DNA of 64,000 nt, from assembly GCF_037153975.1 (NCBI RefSeq), contig NZ_JBBAYJ010000002.1, positions 1 through 64,000 of the forward strand. Reading direction: 5' to 3'. Positions 51,113 to 59,283 of this stretch are shown here, piece after piece (position 1 is the first letter of the stretch; each line of letters begins with the position of its first letter). The position numbers and the translations under genes were made by a program. This DNA is from Aquipuribacter sp. SD81. GTDB lineage: Bacteria > Actinomycetota > Actinomycetes > Actinomycetales > JBBAYJ01. The notes beneath the pieces were generated by a model, which made no database searches, was not told where the DNA came from, and saw only the letters and a program-made list of their open reading frames with translations.

Positions 51113-54100
51113 GCGCGGACCGCGCGACGGAGCCCGAGCCGTTCGACCTCGACGGCCCGCTGCCGACGGGCACGTCGGTGCTGGAGGCGAGCGCCGGGAC
51201 CGGCAAGACGTTCACCATCGCGCGGCTGGTCTCCCGCTACGTCGCGGAGGAGGCCGTGCCGGTCGACCGGCTGCTCGTCGTGTCCTTCAGCCGGGAGTCC
51301 TCGCGCGAGCTGCGCGAGCGCGTCCGCGACCGGCTCGTGTCGGACCGGGCGCGAGCCGCCGCCCGCGCTGCGGAGGAGGCCGCGCCGGGCGTCGCCGCGC
51401 TGCACGTCGAGCGCCTCGACCGGGCCCTCGCGGACTTCGACGGCGCCACCGTCACCACGACCCACGCGTTCTGCCACGCCATGCTGGTCGAGCTCGGCAC
51501 CGCGGCGGACCACGACCGCGACGCCGTGCTCGTGGAGGACCCGTCCGACCTCGTCGGCGAGGTCGCCGACGACCTGTACGTCCGCAAGTGGGGTGCACCA
51601 CGCTCCGAGGAGCGGCCCGGGCTCGACGTCGACACCTTCCGCCGCCTCGCCCGCGAGGTCGGCCTCGACCCCGCGACCCCGCTCGTCCCGGCCGACGCGG
51701 AGGCGGTCGACGAGCCCACGCGGCTGCGGGTGCGGGTGGCCTCGGCGGTGCGCGACGAGGTCGCCCGCCGCACCCGCGCCGGCCGCCTGCTCACCTACGA
51801 CGACATGGTGCTGCGCCTCGACGACGCCCTCGCCGACCCCGCGACGGCCGCGGTGGCGGCGGCCCGCATGCGCGCGCGGTTCTCCGTCGTGCTCGTCGAC
51901 GAGTTCCAGGACACCGACCCCGTGCAGTGGCGGATCCTGCGGACGGCCTTCCACGGGCAGGCGACGCTCGTGCTCGTCGGCGACCCCAAGCAGGCGGTGT
52001 ACGGCTTCCGCGGCGCCGACGTCGCCGCGTACCTCGACGCGCGCGCGGCCACGGACCAGCAGGCGACGCTGCCGCGCAACCACCGCAGCGACGCGGGTGT
52101 GCTGCGCGGGCTCGACGGGGTGCTCGCCGGGGCGGCCCTCGGCGACGAGCGCATCCGGGTGCGCCCGGTGTCGGCGGCGCACCCGGGGCGCGTGCTGGAC
52201 GGCCCGGCCGTCGGCGCGCCCGTCGAGCTGCGCGTCCTCCAGCGCGACGGGCTGGGCCCGCGCGACACGACGGGGGCGGGCCTCGTGACGGCCCGCGCCG
52301 CGCGGGCGGCGGTGCAGGAGGACTGCGCGCGACGGGTCGTCGAGCTGCTCGACGGCACGACCCTCACCCCGCGCGGCGGCGCCGAACGGCCGCTGCACCC
52401 GGGTGACGTCGCGGTCGTCGTGCGCAGCAACTCCGAGGCGCTCGGGGTGCAGTCATGGCTGCGGCGCGCGGGGGTGCCCGCGGTGGTCTCGGGCCGCACG
52501 AGCGTCTTCACCACCGGGGCGGCCGAGGAGTGGCAGCACCTGCTGGAGGCGCTCGAGCAGCCGCACCGCACAGCCCGGGTGCGCCGGCTCGGCGTCGGAC
52601 GGCTCGTCGGCTTCACCGCCGCCGACCTCGACGGCGAGGCGCCCGCCGTCGACGACCTCGCCCTGCGGCTGCGCACGTGGGCCCGCGTGCTCGCCGCGCG
52701 CGGCGTCGCGGCGCTCTTCGAGCGCGTGCAGGTCGACCTGCGGGTGCAGGAGCGGCTGCTCGCCCAGCCCGACGGCGAGCGCGTCCTCACCGACCTCCGT
52801 CACGTCGCCGAGGTGCTGCACGAGGAGTCGCTCGGCGGCGACCTCGGCCTTACGGCGCTCGCGTCGTGGCTGTGCCGGCGCCGCACCGAGCGCAGCGACG
52901 GCACGGTCGAGCGCAGCCGCCGCCTGGAGACCGACGCCGACGCCGTGCAGGTGCTCACCTCCCACACGAGCAAGGGCCTGGAGTTCCCGGTCGTCCTCGC
53001 GCCGTCGCTGTGGAACCACTGGACGGGCCGGCCGCCCGCGCACCCGGTGTTCCACGACGCGGCCGGGGTGCGCAGGCGCGACGTGGGCGGTCCCACCGGG
53101 CCCGCGTTCGGCGAGCACGTGCGGCAGCACCAGGACGAGGAGGCCGCCGAGGAGCTGCGCCTGGCCTACGTCACGCTCACGCGCGCCCAGGGCAAGGTCG
53201 TGACGTGGTGGTGCCCGACGAGCAACACGCCGTCCTCGCCGCTGCAGCGGCTGCTGCTGCACGACGACCCGACCACCGTCGCCCCGTTCCACGTCCCCGT
53301 GCCGGGCGACGCCGACGCGCTGCGGGCGTTCCGTGCCCGCGCCGCCACGACGGGCGGCGCGCTCGACGTTCGCACCGTCCCGGTCCCGGGCAGCGCCCCG
53401 CTCGGGGTGTGGCAGCCGCCCACGACTGCGCGGCCACGGCTCACGCTCGCCCGGCTCGGGCGCGAGCCGGACCTCGGCTGGCGACGCACCTCCTACAGCG
53501 CCCTCACCCACGACGCCCACGAGGCGACCTACGGCACGGGGCCGCTTCCCGCCGTCGAGGGCCCGCAGGCGCCGTTCGCGAGCGAGGCGGAGGCCCGGCA
53601 GAAGGACGACGAGGTCGACGCCGTCGTGGCTGCGGCGGACCCGGCGCCGCCGGTGGACGCCGCGGCCGACGCCCACCTGCTCGACGTGCCGTCGCTGTGG
53701 CACGACCTGGCCGGCGGCACCGGGTTCGGCACGCTCGTCCACCTCGTGCTCGAGCGGTACTCCCCCGGCGACGACGTCGGCGCTCTCGTGGCCCGGCTCG
53801 CGCGCGGCGGCACCGACGTCCCGGTCCTGGCCCGGGCGCTCGAGGTGGCCCTCGCCACGCCCCTCGGACCCCTCGCCGACGACCTCACGTGGGCGCGGCT
53901 GCGGGTGGGCGACCGGCTGCCCGAGCTCGACTTCGAGCTGCCGCTGGCCGGCGGCGACCGACCGGGTCCCCAGCACGGCGCGGGCGCGACGCTCGCCGGT
54001 CTCGTCCGGCTGTGGCGCGAGCACGTGCCGAGCGGCCGGCTCGCCGGGTACGCCGACGCGCTCGCGCAGCTGCCGGTCGCGCGCGGGGAGACGACGCTGC

Positions 54101-54504
54101 GGGGCTACCTCGCCGGCTCCGTCGACGCCGTCGTCCGGGTGGGCGCACCCGGCGCCGAGCGGTACCTCGTGGTGGACCACAAGACGAACCGCCTCGCGCC
54201 GCGCGAGGAGCCGCTCACCGCGTGGCACTACCGCGCCGCGGCGCTCGAGCGGTCGATGGTCGAGGCCCACTACCCGCTGCAGGCGCTGCTGTACTCCGCC
54301 GCGCTGCACCGCTACCTGCGCTGGCGCCGGCCGGGCTACGACCCCGAGCAGCACCTCGGCGGGGTCCTCTACCTGTACCTGCGCGGCATGAGCGGTCCCG
54401 GCGTCGTCGACGACGGCGGCGAGGCGCCCGGCGTCCTCGCGTGGCGGCCACCCGCCGCGCTCGTCGTCGGGCTGTCGGACCTGCTCGCCGGAGGTGACGC
54501 GTGA
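51109..54504 (+). CDS. recB: Exodeoxyribonuclease V subunit beta (RecB helicase-nuclease)
   Basis: A 1131-residue SF1A helicase-nuclease. Walker A is ASAGTGKTFTIA (residues 27-38), motif II is VLVDEFQDTDPVQW (about 262) and motif III is VGDPKQAVYGFRGADV. LTSHTSKGLEFPVV and LRLAYVTLTRAQ give motifs V and VI. The C-terminal nuclease has SVDAVVRV and VDHKTNRL (about 1021, the D-x-K nuclease core), so both activities should be present. It unwinds and degrades broken DNA ends until Chi and then loads RecA. The GTG overlaps the recC stop by 4 bp, and its own stop overlaps recD. Confidence 0.96.
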   Translation: MSADRATEPEPFDLDGPLPTGTSVLEASAGTGKTFTIARLVSRYVAEEAVPVDRLLVVSFSRESSRELRERVRDRLVSDRARAAARAAEEAAPGVAALHVERLDRALADFDGATVTTTHAFCHAMLVELGTAADHDRDAVLVEDPSDLVGEVADDLYVRKWGAPRSEERPGLDVDTFRRLAREVGLDPATPLVPADAEAVDEPTRLRVRVASAVRDEVARRTRAGRLLTYDDMVLRLDDALADPATAAVAAARMRARFSVVLVDEFQDTDPVQWRILRTAFHGQATLVLVGDPKQAVYGFRGADVAAYLDARAATDQQATLPRNHRSDAGVLRGLDGVLAGAALGDERIRVRPVSAAHPGRVLDGPAVGAPVELRVLQRDGLGPRDTTGAGLVTARAARAAVQEDCARRVVELLDGTTLTPRGGAERPLHPGDVAVVVRSNSEALGVQSWLRRAGVPAVVSGRTSVFTTGAAEEWQHLLEALEQPHRTARVRRLGVGRLVGFTAADLDGEAPAVDDLALRLRTWARVLAARGVAALFERVQVDLRVQERLLAQPDGERVLTDLRHVAEVLHEESLGGDLGLTALASWLCRRRTERSDGTVERSRRLETDADAVQVLTSHTSKGLEFPVVLAPSLWNHWTGRPPAHPVFHDAAGVRRRDVGGPTGPAFGEHVRQHQDEEAAEELRLAYVTLTRAQGKVVTWWCPTSNTPSSPLQRLLLHDDPTTVAPFHVPVPGDADALRAFRARAATTGGALDVRTVPVPGSAPLGVWQPPTTARPRLTLARLGREPDLGWRRTSYSALTHDAHEATYGTGPLPAVEGPQAPFASEAEARQKDDEVDAVVAAADPAPPVDAAADAHLLDVPSLWHDLAGGTGFGTLVHLVLERYSPGDDVGALVARLARGGTDVPVLARALEVALATPLGPLADDLTWARLRVGDRLPELDFELPLAGGDRPGPQHGAGATLAGLVRLWREHVPSGRLAGYADALAQLPVARGETTLRGYLAGSVDAVVRVGAPGAERYLVVDHKTNRLAPREEPLTAWHYRAAALERSMVEAHYPLQALLYSAALHRYLRWRRPGYDPEQHLGGVLYLYLRGMSGPGVVDDGGEAPGVLAWRPPAALVVGLSDLLAGGDA

Positions 54505-56606
54505 GCCCCGCCTCGCCGTGGTCGGCGGACCTCGCCCTGCGCGCCGACGGCCTGCTGCGCGTCATGAACGACGCGGGCGTGCTCAGCGCCGCCGACGTCC
54601 ACCTCGCCTCGCGGCTGGGGGTGCTCGTCGGCGAGAGCGACGACAGGGTGCTCCTCGCGGCGGCGCTCGCGGTCCGCTCGACGCGCCAGGGCTCCGTCGT
54701 CGTCGACCTCGCGCGGGTCGCCGACACGGTCGTGCTCGACGCCGAGGACCCGGACGCGACGACGCCGGACGAGACGACGCCGGACGAGACGACGCCGGAC
54801 GAGACGACGCCGGACGGGACGACACCCGACGCGACGGCGCCGGACGGGACGACGCCTGACGGGGGCGCGTCCGCCGGGGCGAGCGACCTGGGCGCGCTGC
54901 CGTGGCCCGAGCCGGGCGCGTGGGTCGCGGCGTGCGCGGCGAGCGCCCTCACCACCGGGGACGACGCACCCCTGCGGCTGCACGGCACGGGACTGTGGCT
55001 CGCGCGCTACGACGCGCAGGAGCGGCTCGTCGTCGACGAGCTGCGCCGGCGCACCGCCGCCGCACCGGACGACCTCGACCTCGACGTGCTGCGCGCCGGG
55101 CTGGACCGGCTCTTCCCCGCCGCCGACGCCGACCAGCGCCTCGCCGCCGCCGTGTGCGCGCTGTCTCGGGTGTCGGTGCTCGCGGGCGGCCCCGGCACGG
55201 GCAAGACGACGACGGTGTCGAAGGTCCTCGCCCTCCTGCGCGAGCAGCACCCGACCTGGCGGGTCGCCCTTGCCGCACCGACCGGCAAGGCGGCCGCGCG
55301 GCTCGACGAGGCGGTCGCCTCCTCCAGCGCGGGCTTCGCCGCCGCCGACCGCGAGCGCGTCGGCCGGCTGGAGGGCACGACGGTGCACCGGCTGCTGGGC
55401 TGGCGACCGGGCTCGCGGTCCCGGTTCCGGCACGACCGCACGAACCGGCTGCCGTACGAGGTGGTCGTCGTCGACGAGGCGTCGATGGTGCCGCTCACCC
55501 TCATGGCGCGACTGCTCGAGGCGCTGCGCGACACGACGCGCCTCGTGCTCGTCGGCGACCCCGACCAGCTGGCGTCGGTGGAGGCGGGCGCCGTCCTCGG
55601 TGACCTCGTCGACCGCGGTGCGCTGGGGTCGCGGACCGCGCGGGCTGCCGCGGCGCTCGACGTGGTCGTCCCCGGGCACGGCGCGCGCGTCGTGCCCGCC
55701 CGCCCCGCCGCGTACGTGCGCGACGGCATCGCGGCGCTCACCGTCAACCACCGCTTCGACGCCGCCAGCGCGATCGGCCGCCTCGCCGACGCGGTCCGCG
55801 ACGGCCGGGTCGAGGACGCCGTCGACCTGCTGCGCGACGGCGCCGGAGCCCCGGACGCGCCCGCGGGGCCGGGCCGTCACGGTGTCGAGCTCGTCGAGGT
55901 CGCCGACGACGCCCCGCTCCCCCTCGACGCGCTCGCCGCCGTCGAGCGCGACGTCGTGGCGTGGGGCACGGCGCTGCGCCACGCCGCCCTGGCCGGCGAC
56001 CCGGCCGGCGCGCTGCGGGCGCTGGACGGGCACCGCCTGCTGTGCGCGCACCGGCGCGGGCCGCGCGGTGTGCAGCAGTGGGAGGCGCTCTCGCTGCGCT
56101 GGCTCGTCGCCGCCGACCCCGACCTGCTCACCTCGCGCGCGGACGGTCACCACCCCGGCGAGCCCCTCCTCGTCACGACGAACGACTACGAGGTCAACCT
56201 GTTCAACGGCGACACCGGCGTCGTCGTCGCCGACCGCGCGCAGGACGACGCCGGGCCGGGCGGCGGGCGCGGGGCCGGTGCGTCCCCGGGCGCGGACCAC
56301 GGCGGGCTGCGGGCGTGGTTCGCGCGCGGTGGCCGACCGGTCGGCGTGCCGCTCGTGCGCCTCGGGTCCGTGCGGCCCGTGCACGCCATGACCGTGCACC
56401 GCAGCCAGGGCTCGCAGTTCGGCCGGGTCACCGTCGTCCTGCCCACCGCCGACTCGCCGCTGGCGACCCGGGAGACGGTGTACACGGCGCTGACCCGGGC
56501 GGTGTCGCACGTGCGGGTGGTCGGCTCCGTCGACGCGTTCGCCGCCGCCGTCGCGCGACCCGCCGCCCGCGCGACCGGCCTGCGACGCCGGCTCGCGGAG
56601 GACTGA
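54501..56606 (+). CDS. recD: Exodeoxyribonuclease V subunit alpha (RecD helicase)
   Basis: A 701-residue SF1B helicase. Walker A is GGPGTGKTTTV (about 229-239), motif Ia is LAAPTGKAAARL, motif II is VVVDEASMVPL and motif III is VLVGDPDQLASVEAGAVLGDL. The final motif is MTVHRSQGSQFGRVTVVLP, followed by VYTALTRAVSHVRVVG. It is the 5'-3' motor of RecBCD. An unusual insert, seven PD-x-T-[T/A] pentads (residues 84-118), splits the N-terminal domain from the helicase core; RecD homologues have no such tract. The GTG overlaps the recB stop. A hairpin 20 bp after the stop probably ends the operon. Confidence 0.95.
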   Translation: MSPASPWSADLALRADGLLRVMNDAGVLSAADVHLASRLGVLVGESDDRVLLAAALAVRSTRQGSVVVDLARVADTVVLDAEDPDATTPDETTPDETTPDETTPDGTTPDATAPDGTTPDGGASAGASDLGALPWPEPGAWVAACAASALTTGDDAPLRLHGTGLWLARYDAQERLVVDELRRRTAAAPDDLDLDVLRAGLDRLFPAADADQRLAAAVCALSRVSVLAGGPGTGKTTTVSKVLALLREQHPTWRVALAAPTGKAAARLDEAVASSSAGFAAADRERVGRLEGTTVHRLLGWRPGSRSRFRHDRTNRLPYEVVVVDEASMVPLTLMARLLEALRDTTRLVLVGDPDQLASVEAGAVLGDLVDRGALGSRTARAAAALDVVVPGHGARVVPARPAAYVRDGIAALTVNHRFDAASAIGRLADAVRDGRVEDAVDLLRDGAGAPDAPAGPGRHGVELVEVADDAPLPLDALAAVERDVVAWGTALRHAALAGDPAGALRALDGHRLLCAHRRGPRGVQQWEALSLRWLVAADPDLLTSRADGHHPGEPLLVTTNDYEVNLFNGDTGVVVADRAQDDAGPGGGRGAGASPGADHGGLRAWFARGGRPVGVPLVRLGSVRPVHAMTVHRSQGSQFGRVTVVLPTADSPLATRETVYTALTRAVSHVRVVGSVDAFAAAVARPAARATGLRRRLAED
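54750..54854 (+). repeat. In-frame 15-bp VNTR-like repeat in recD
   Basis: Seven 15-bp units encode PDATT, PDETT x3, PDGTT, PDATA, PDGTT. Units 2-4 are nearly identical in DNA, which points to recent slippage. The length is a multiple of three, so copy change keeps the frame. Confidence 0.9.
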
Positions 56607-56625
56607 GCCCGGCCGTCGCGCGGTC

Positions 56626-56654
56626 GGACGGAGACGTCCGCGCCGTCTCAGTCC
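56626..56654 (+). terminator. Hairpin terminator after recCBD
   Basis: GGAC-G-GAGACG pairs with CGTCTC-A-GTCC across a 7-nt loop with one internal mismatch, 20 bp after the recD stop. Confidence 0.6.
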
Positions 56655-56749
56655 CCGAACGGACGGTCGAGAACCCCTTGTGTAGTTAGTCCGGCTACGT
56701 GTACGAAAGGTGTCGACCCCGCACCTCTAAGCGATCGAAGGAGATCCAC

Positions 56750-57790
56750 GTGCGTACTCGGATCGTCGCCGCCTGCGCGAGCGGCCTGCTCGCGGCCGGC
56801 GCCCTCAGCGCCGTCGCCGCCACCCCCGCCAGCGCGGAGCCCGCCCACACCCCCGGTGGCCCCTGCCTGCAGGAGAACCAGGAGGTGTCGCGCAGCAGCG
56901 TCGCGGACTACGCCGACGTGCAGCGGCGCCTGCAGACCATCGAGGCGAACAGCCAGGGCCGCGTGACGGTCGAGTCGGCCGGGCTGTCCGGCGAGGGCCG
57001 CGAGCTCTACTACGCCACCGTCGGCACCGGCGACACGGTGTTCTGGCTGCAGGCCCGCATCCACGGCAACGAGCTGCAGTCCACGCAGGCGGTCCTCCAC
57101 ATCCTCCAGGAGCTCGGCAGCAGCAACACGCCCGAGGCCCGGCTCATCCGCGAGAACCTCACCGTCGTCGTCATCCCGATGTACAACCCGGACGGGTCCG
57201 AGGCGAACACGCGCCAGAGCACGACCCCGACGCGCACCGACCTCAACCGCGACTGGGAGAACTTCACCCAGGTCGAGTCGGTCGCGTTCTGGAACCTCTT
57301 CGCCGAGGTGCAGCCCGACCTCGGGCTCGACCTGCACCACATGAGCTCCGCACCGCGCGTGGCCGGCACCACCGACCTCAACCAGTTCCAGATCGGCGCC
57401 CGCACGGTCGACCCGTCCCGGCTGACCGACGAGCAGTGGGACACCGCCCGGCAGATGTCGGAGGTGAGCCTCGACGCCCTCGCCGGCTACGGCCAGACCC
57501 ACGTCGCGCGCTACCCCGACATCGACATCACGAACGCGGCGCTGTCGCGCATGCTGCTCGGCGGCACCGCCCCCGCGGGCGAGACCCCGCTCGGCCAGGA
57601 CACCGTCACGGGCGCGATCTTCTACGAGGTGCGCTCGGTGGGCCAGAAGAGCAACGGCTACCTCGCCAACCTCTTCTCCCGCCCGACCATGGCCGTGCTG
57701 ACCGCGGCAGCCGACGGCTCGCTGTACAGCAGCGACTGGGCCGACTACGACGCGCTGCCCTACGCCGACCGCGGGTCGTGCGGCGTCTGA
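56750..57790 (+). CDS. Secreted M14 zinc carboxypeptidase
   Basis: A 346-residue exported peptidase. The signal peptide is at residues 1-29 (RTRIVAACASGLLAAGALSAVAATPASA|EPA). The catalytic domain has the zinc ligands His105 and Glu108 (RIHGNE) and His196 or His197 (LDLHHMS), substrate-binding residues in YNPDG and DLNRDW, and the general base Glu293 (FYEVRS). It removes C-terminal residues from peptides or peptidoglycan stems outside the cell. AAGGAG lies 8 bp before the GTG. The upstream gap of 143 bp is AT-richer than its surroundings and probably holds a promoter, but I could not fix a -10/-35 pair. A perfect terminator follows. Confidence 0.92.
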   Translation: MRTRIVAACASGLLAAGALSAVAATPASAEPAHTPGGPCLQENQEVSRSSVADYADVQRRLQTIEANSQGRVTVESAGLSGEGRELYYATVGTGDTVFWLQARIHGNELQSTQAVLHILQELGSSNTPEARLIRENLTVVVIPMYNPDGSEANTRQSTTPTRTDLNRDWENFTQVESVAFWNLFAEVQPDLGLDLHHMSSAPRVAGTTDLNQFQIGARTVDPSRLTDEQWDTARQMSEVSLDALAGYGQTHVARYPDIDITNAALSRMLLGGTAPAGETPLGQDTVTGAIFYEVRSVGQKSNGYLANLFSRPTMAVLTAAADGSLYSSDWADYDALPYADRGSCGV

Positions 57791-57837
57791 GCCACTGACG
57801 GAGGTCGGTCCACCACCGGCCACCCGCACCGCACCTC

Positions 57838-57875
57838 CGTCGCGCCCCGGTCCCTCCGCGGACCGGGGCGCGACG
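57838..57875 (+). terminator. Hairpin terminator of the M14 carboxypeptidase gene
   Basis: CGTCGCGCCCCGGTCC pairs perfectly over 16 bp with GGACCGGGGCGCGACG across a 6-nt loop, 47 bp after the stop. Confidence 0.8.
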
Positions 57876-57938
57876 GCGTCAGGACCCGGCGGGCCCGGGC
57901 GCCACGGGGGCACGGCACACGCAGGGGAGGATGACGAC

Positions 57939-58409
57939 GTGAGCGGACGCCGGGTGGAGGTCGTGGCGGTCGACGACTGGGCCGAGCAGGTCGGGAGCGG
58001 GCGCCGGCCGCGCCCGAGCCTCGTCGTCCTCGACCTCGAGCCGTGGGTCGCGCACTGGCGGACCGGGCAGGTCGAGCTCGACGAGGCCGTCACCCGGCTC
58101 GGCGCTCAGTGGGCCGACCAGCACGTGCACGTGGTGACGAACTCCGTGCGACGGGTCTCCGACGGTGTGCTCCCCGCGACGTGGCGGCAGATGCGGGTCG
58201 CGCGCAAGCCGTTCACCCGCCTCACCGCGCCCGCGGGCGCGGTGGTCGTCGGCGACCAGCCGCTGCAGGACGGCCTGCTCGCGTGGCGGCTGCGGGCGAC
58301 CTTCGTCCGGGTGGACCTGCCCGCGGACGCCCCGTGGTGGGCGAGGTCCGTGCACCGGGTCTTCACCCCGCTGTCGCGCCTGTGGCTGCGCCCGCCGTCG
58401 CTACCGTGA
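57939..58409 (+). CDS. Degenerate YqeG/HAD-III-like protein
   Basis: A 156-residue protein with the order of a YqeG-type HAD phosphatase: LVVLDLEPWVAHW at motif I, HVVTNSVRRV at motif II, the Lys in ARKPFTRL, and VVVGDQPLQDGLLAWRLRATFVRV at motif III/IV. In active HADs motif I is DxDxT. Here it is D-L-E-P-W, so the second Asp and the Thr are missing and catalysis is doubtful. GGGAGG precedes the GTG. The next gene starts 4 bp after its stop but has its own -10 box inside this gene. The fold is inferred from motif order only. Confidence 0.7.
   Translation: MSGRRVEVVAVDDWAEQVGSGRRPRPSLVVLDLEPWVAHWRTGQVELDEAVTRLGAQWADQHVHVVTNSVRRVSDGVLPATWRQMRVARKPFTRLTAPAGAVVVGDQPLQDGLLAWRLRATFVRVDLPADAPWWARSVHRVFTPLSRLWLRPPSLP
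58402..58407 (+). promoter_or_regulatory. Leaderless -10 box for carbon-nitrogen hydrolase
   Basis: TACCGT followed by 6 bp and ATG 58414. It spans the last codons and stop of the preceding gene. Confidence 0.45.
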
Positions 58410-58413
58410 CGGC

Positions 58414-59262
58414 ATGAGCGCTGACGGGCTGCGGGTGGCGCTGTGCCAGGTCGCCGCCACCGCGGACCCCGCGCACAACCTCGCGCTGGTGCGCGACGGC
58501 GTCACGACGGCCGCCCGGGCCGGCGCCCGGCTCGTCGTCCTGCCCGAGGCGACGATGGCCCGCTTCGGCACGCGCCTGCGGGACGTGGCCGAGCCCCTCG
58601 ACGGGCCGTGGGCGAGCGCGGTGCGCGAGACCGCGGCCGCGAGCGGGGTGACGGTCGTGGTCGGCATGTTCACCCCCGGCTCCGACGGCGACCGGGTCCG
58701 CAACACGCTGCTCGTCACCGGCCCCGGCTGCGACACCCGCTACGACAAGCTCCACCTCTTCGACGCGTACGGCTCGCGGGAGTCCGACACGGTCGAGCCG
58801 GGTGGTCGCACGGTCGTGGTGGACGTCGACGGCGTCCGGGTCGGCCTCGCCACGTGCTACGACGTGCGCTTCCCCGCGCTGTTCACCGCCCTGGCCAGCG
58901 CCGGGGCGGAGGTGGTGGCGCTGCCCGCGTCGTGGGGTGACGGGCCCGGCAAGGCCGAGCAGTGGGACCTCCTCGTGCGGGCGCGGGCCCTCGACGCGAC
59001 CACGGTCGTCGTGGCGTGCGACCAGGCCGAGCCGCGCGCCGCCGGCCTGGAGCCGGTGCCCGGAGCGGCCAACGGCATCGGACGCAGCTGCGTGGTGTCC
59101 CCGCTCGGGGAGGTCCGCGACCGGCTCGGTGCCGCACCGGGCGTGCTGCTCGCCGACCTCGACGTCGCCGAGGTCCGCGCCGTCCGCGCCCGGCTGCCCG
59201 TCCTCGAGCACCTGCGGGCCGTGCCCGCCGTCGCCCGCACCACCACCGACCGTCCCGGGTAG
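58414..59262 (+). CDS. Carbon-nitrogen hydrolase (nitrilase superfamily, omega-amidase/Nit-like)
   Basis: A 282-residue enzyme with the Glu-Lys-Cys triad: VVLPEATMARFG, TRYDKLHLFDAYGSRESD and VGLATCYDVRFPALF. The YDKLHLFDAYG and LPASWGDGPGKAEQWDLLVRARAL stretches resemble Nit1/Nit2-like deaminated-glutathione amidases rather than the beta-ureidopropionase at 12.6 kb. It may hydrolyse omega-amides. Short intergenic spacing on the 5' side suggests possible cotranscription with the HAD-like gene, alongside its own box. Confidence 0.88.
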   Translation: MSADGLRVALCQVAATADPAHNLALVRDGVTTAARAGARLVVLPEATMARFGTRLRDVAEPLDGPWASAVRETAAASGVTVVVGMFTPGSDGDRVRNTLLVTGPGCDTRYDKLHLFDAYGSRESDTVEPGGRTVVVDVDGVRVGLATCYDVRFPALFTALASAGAEVVALPASWGDGPGKAEQWDLLVRARALDATTVVVACDQAEPRAAGLEPVPGAANGIGRSCVVSPLGEVRDRLGAAPGVLLADLDVAEVRAVRARLPVLEHLRAVPAVARTTTDRPG

Positions 59263-59283
59263 CACGTACGCCGCCCGGGTTGC

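Noticed and set aside
47588..56606. RecBCD as part of an anti-phage defence island
   Set aside because: The flanks are a two-component system and a secreted carboxypeptidase, with no restriction, toxin or integrase genes; it reads as housekeeping repair.
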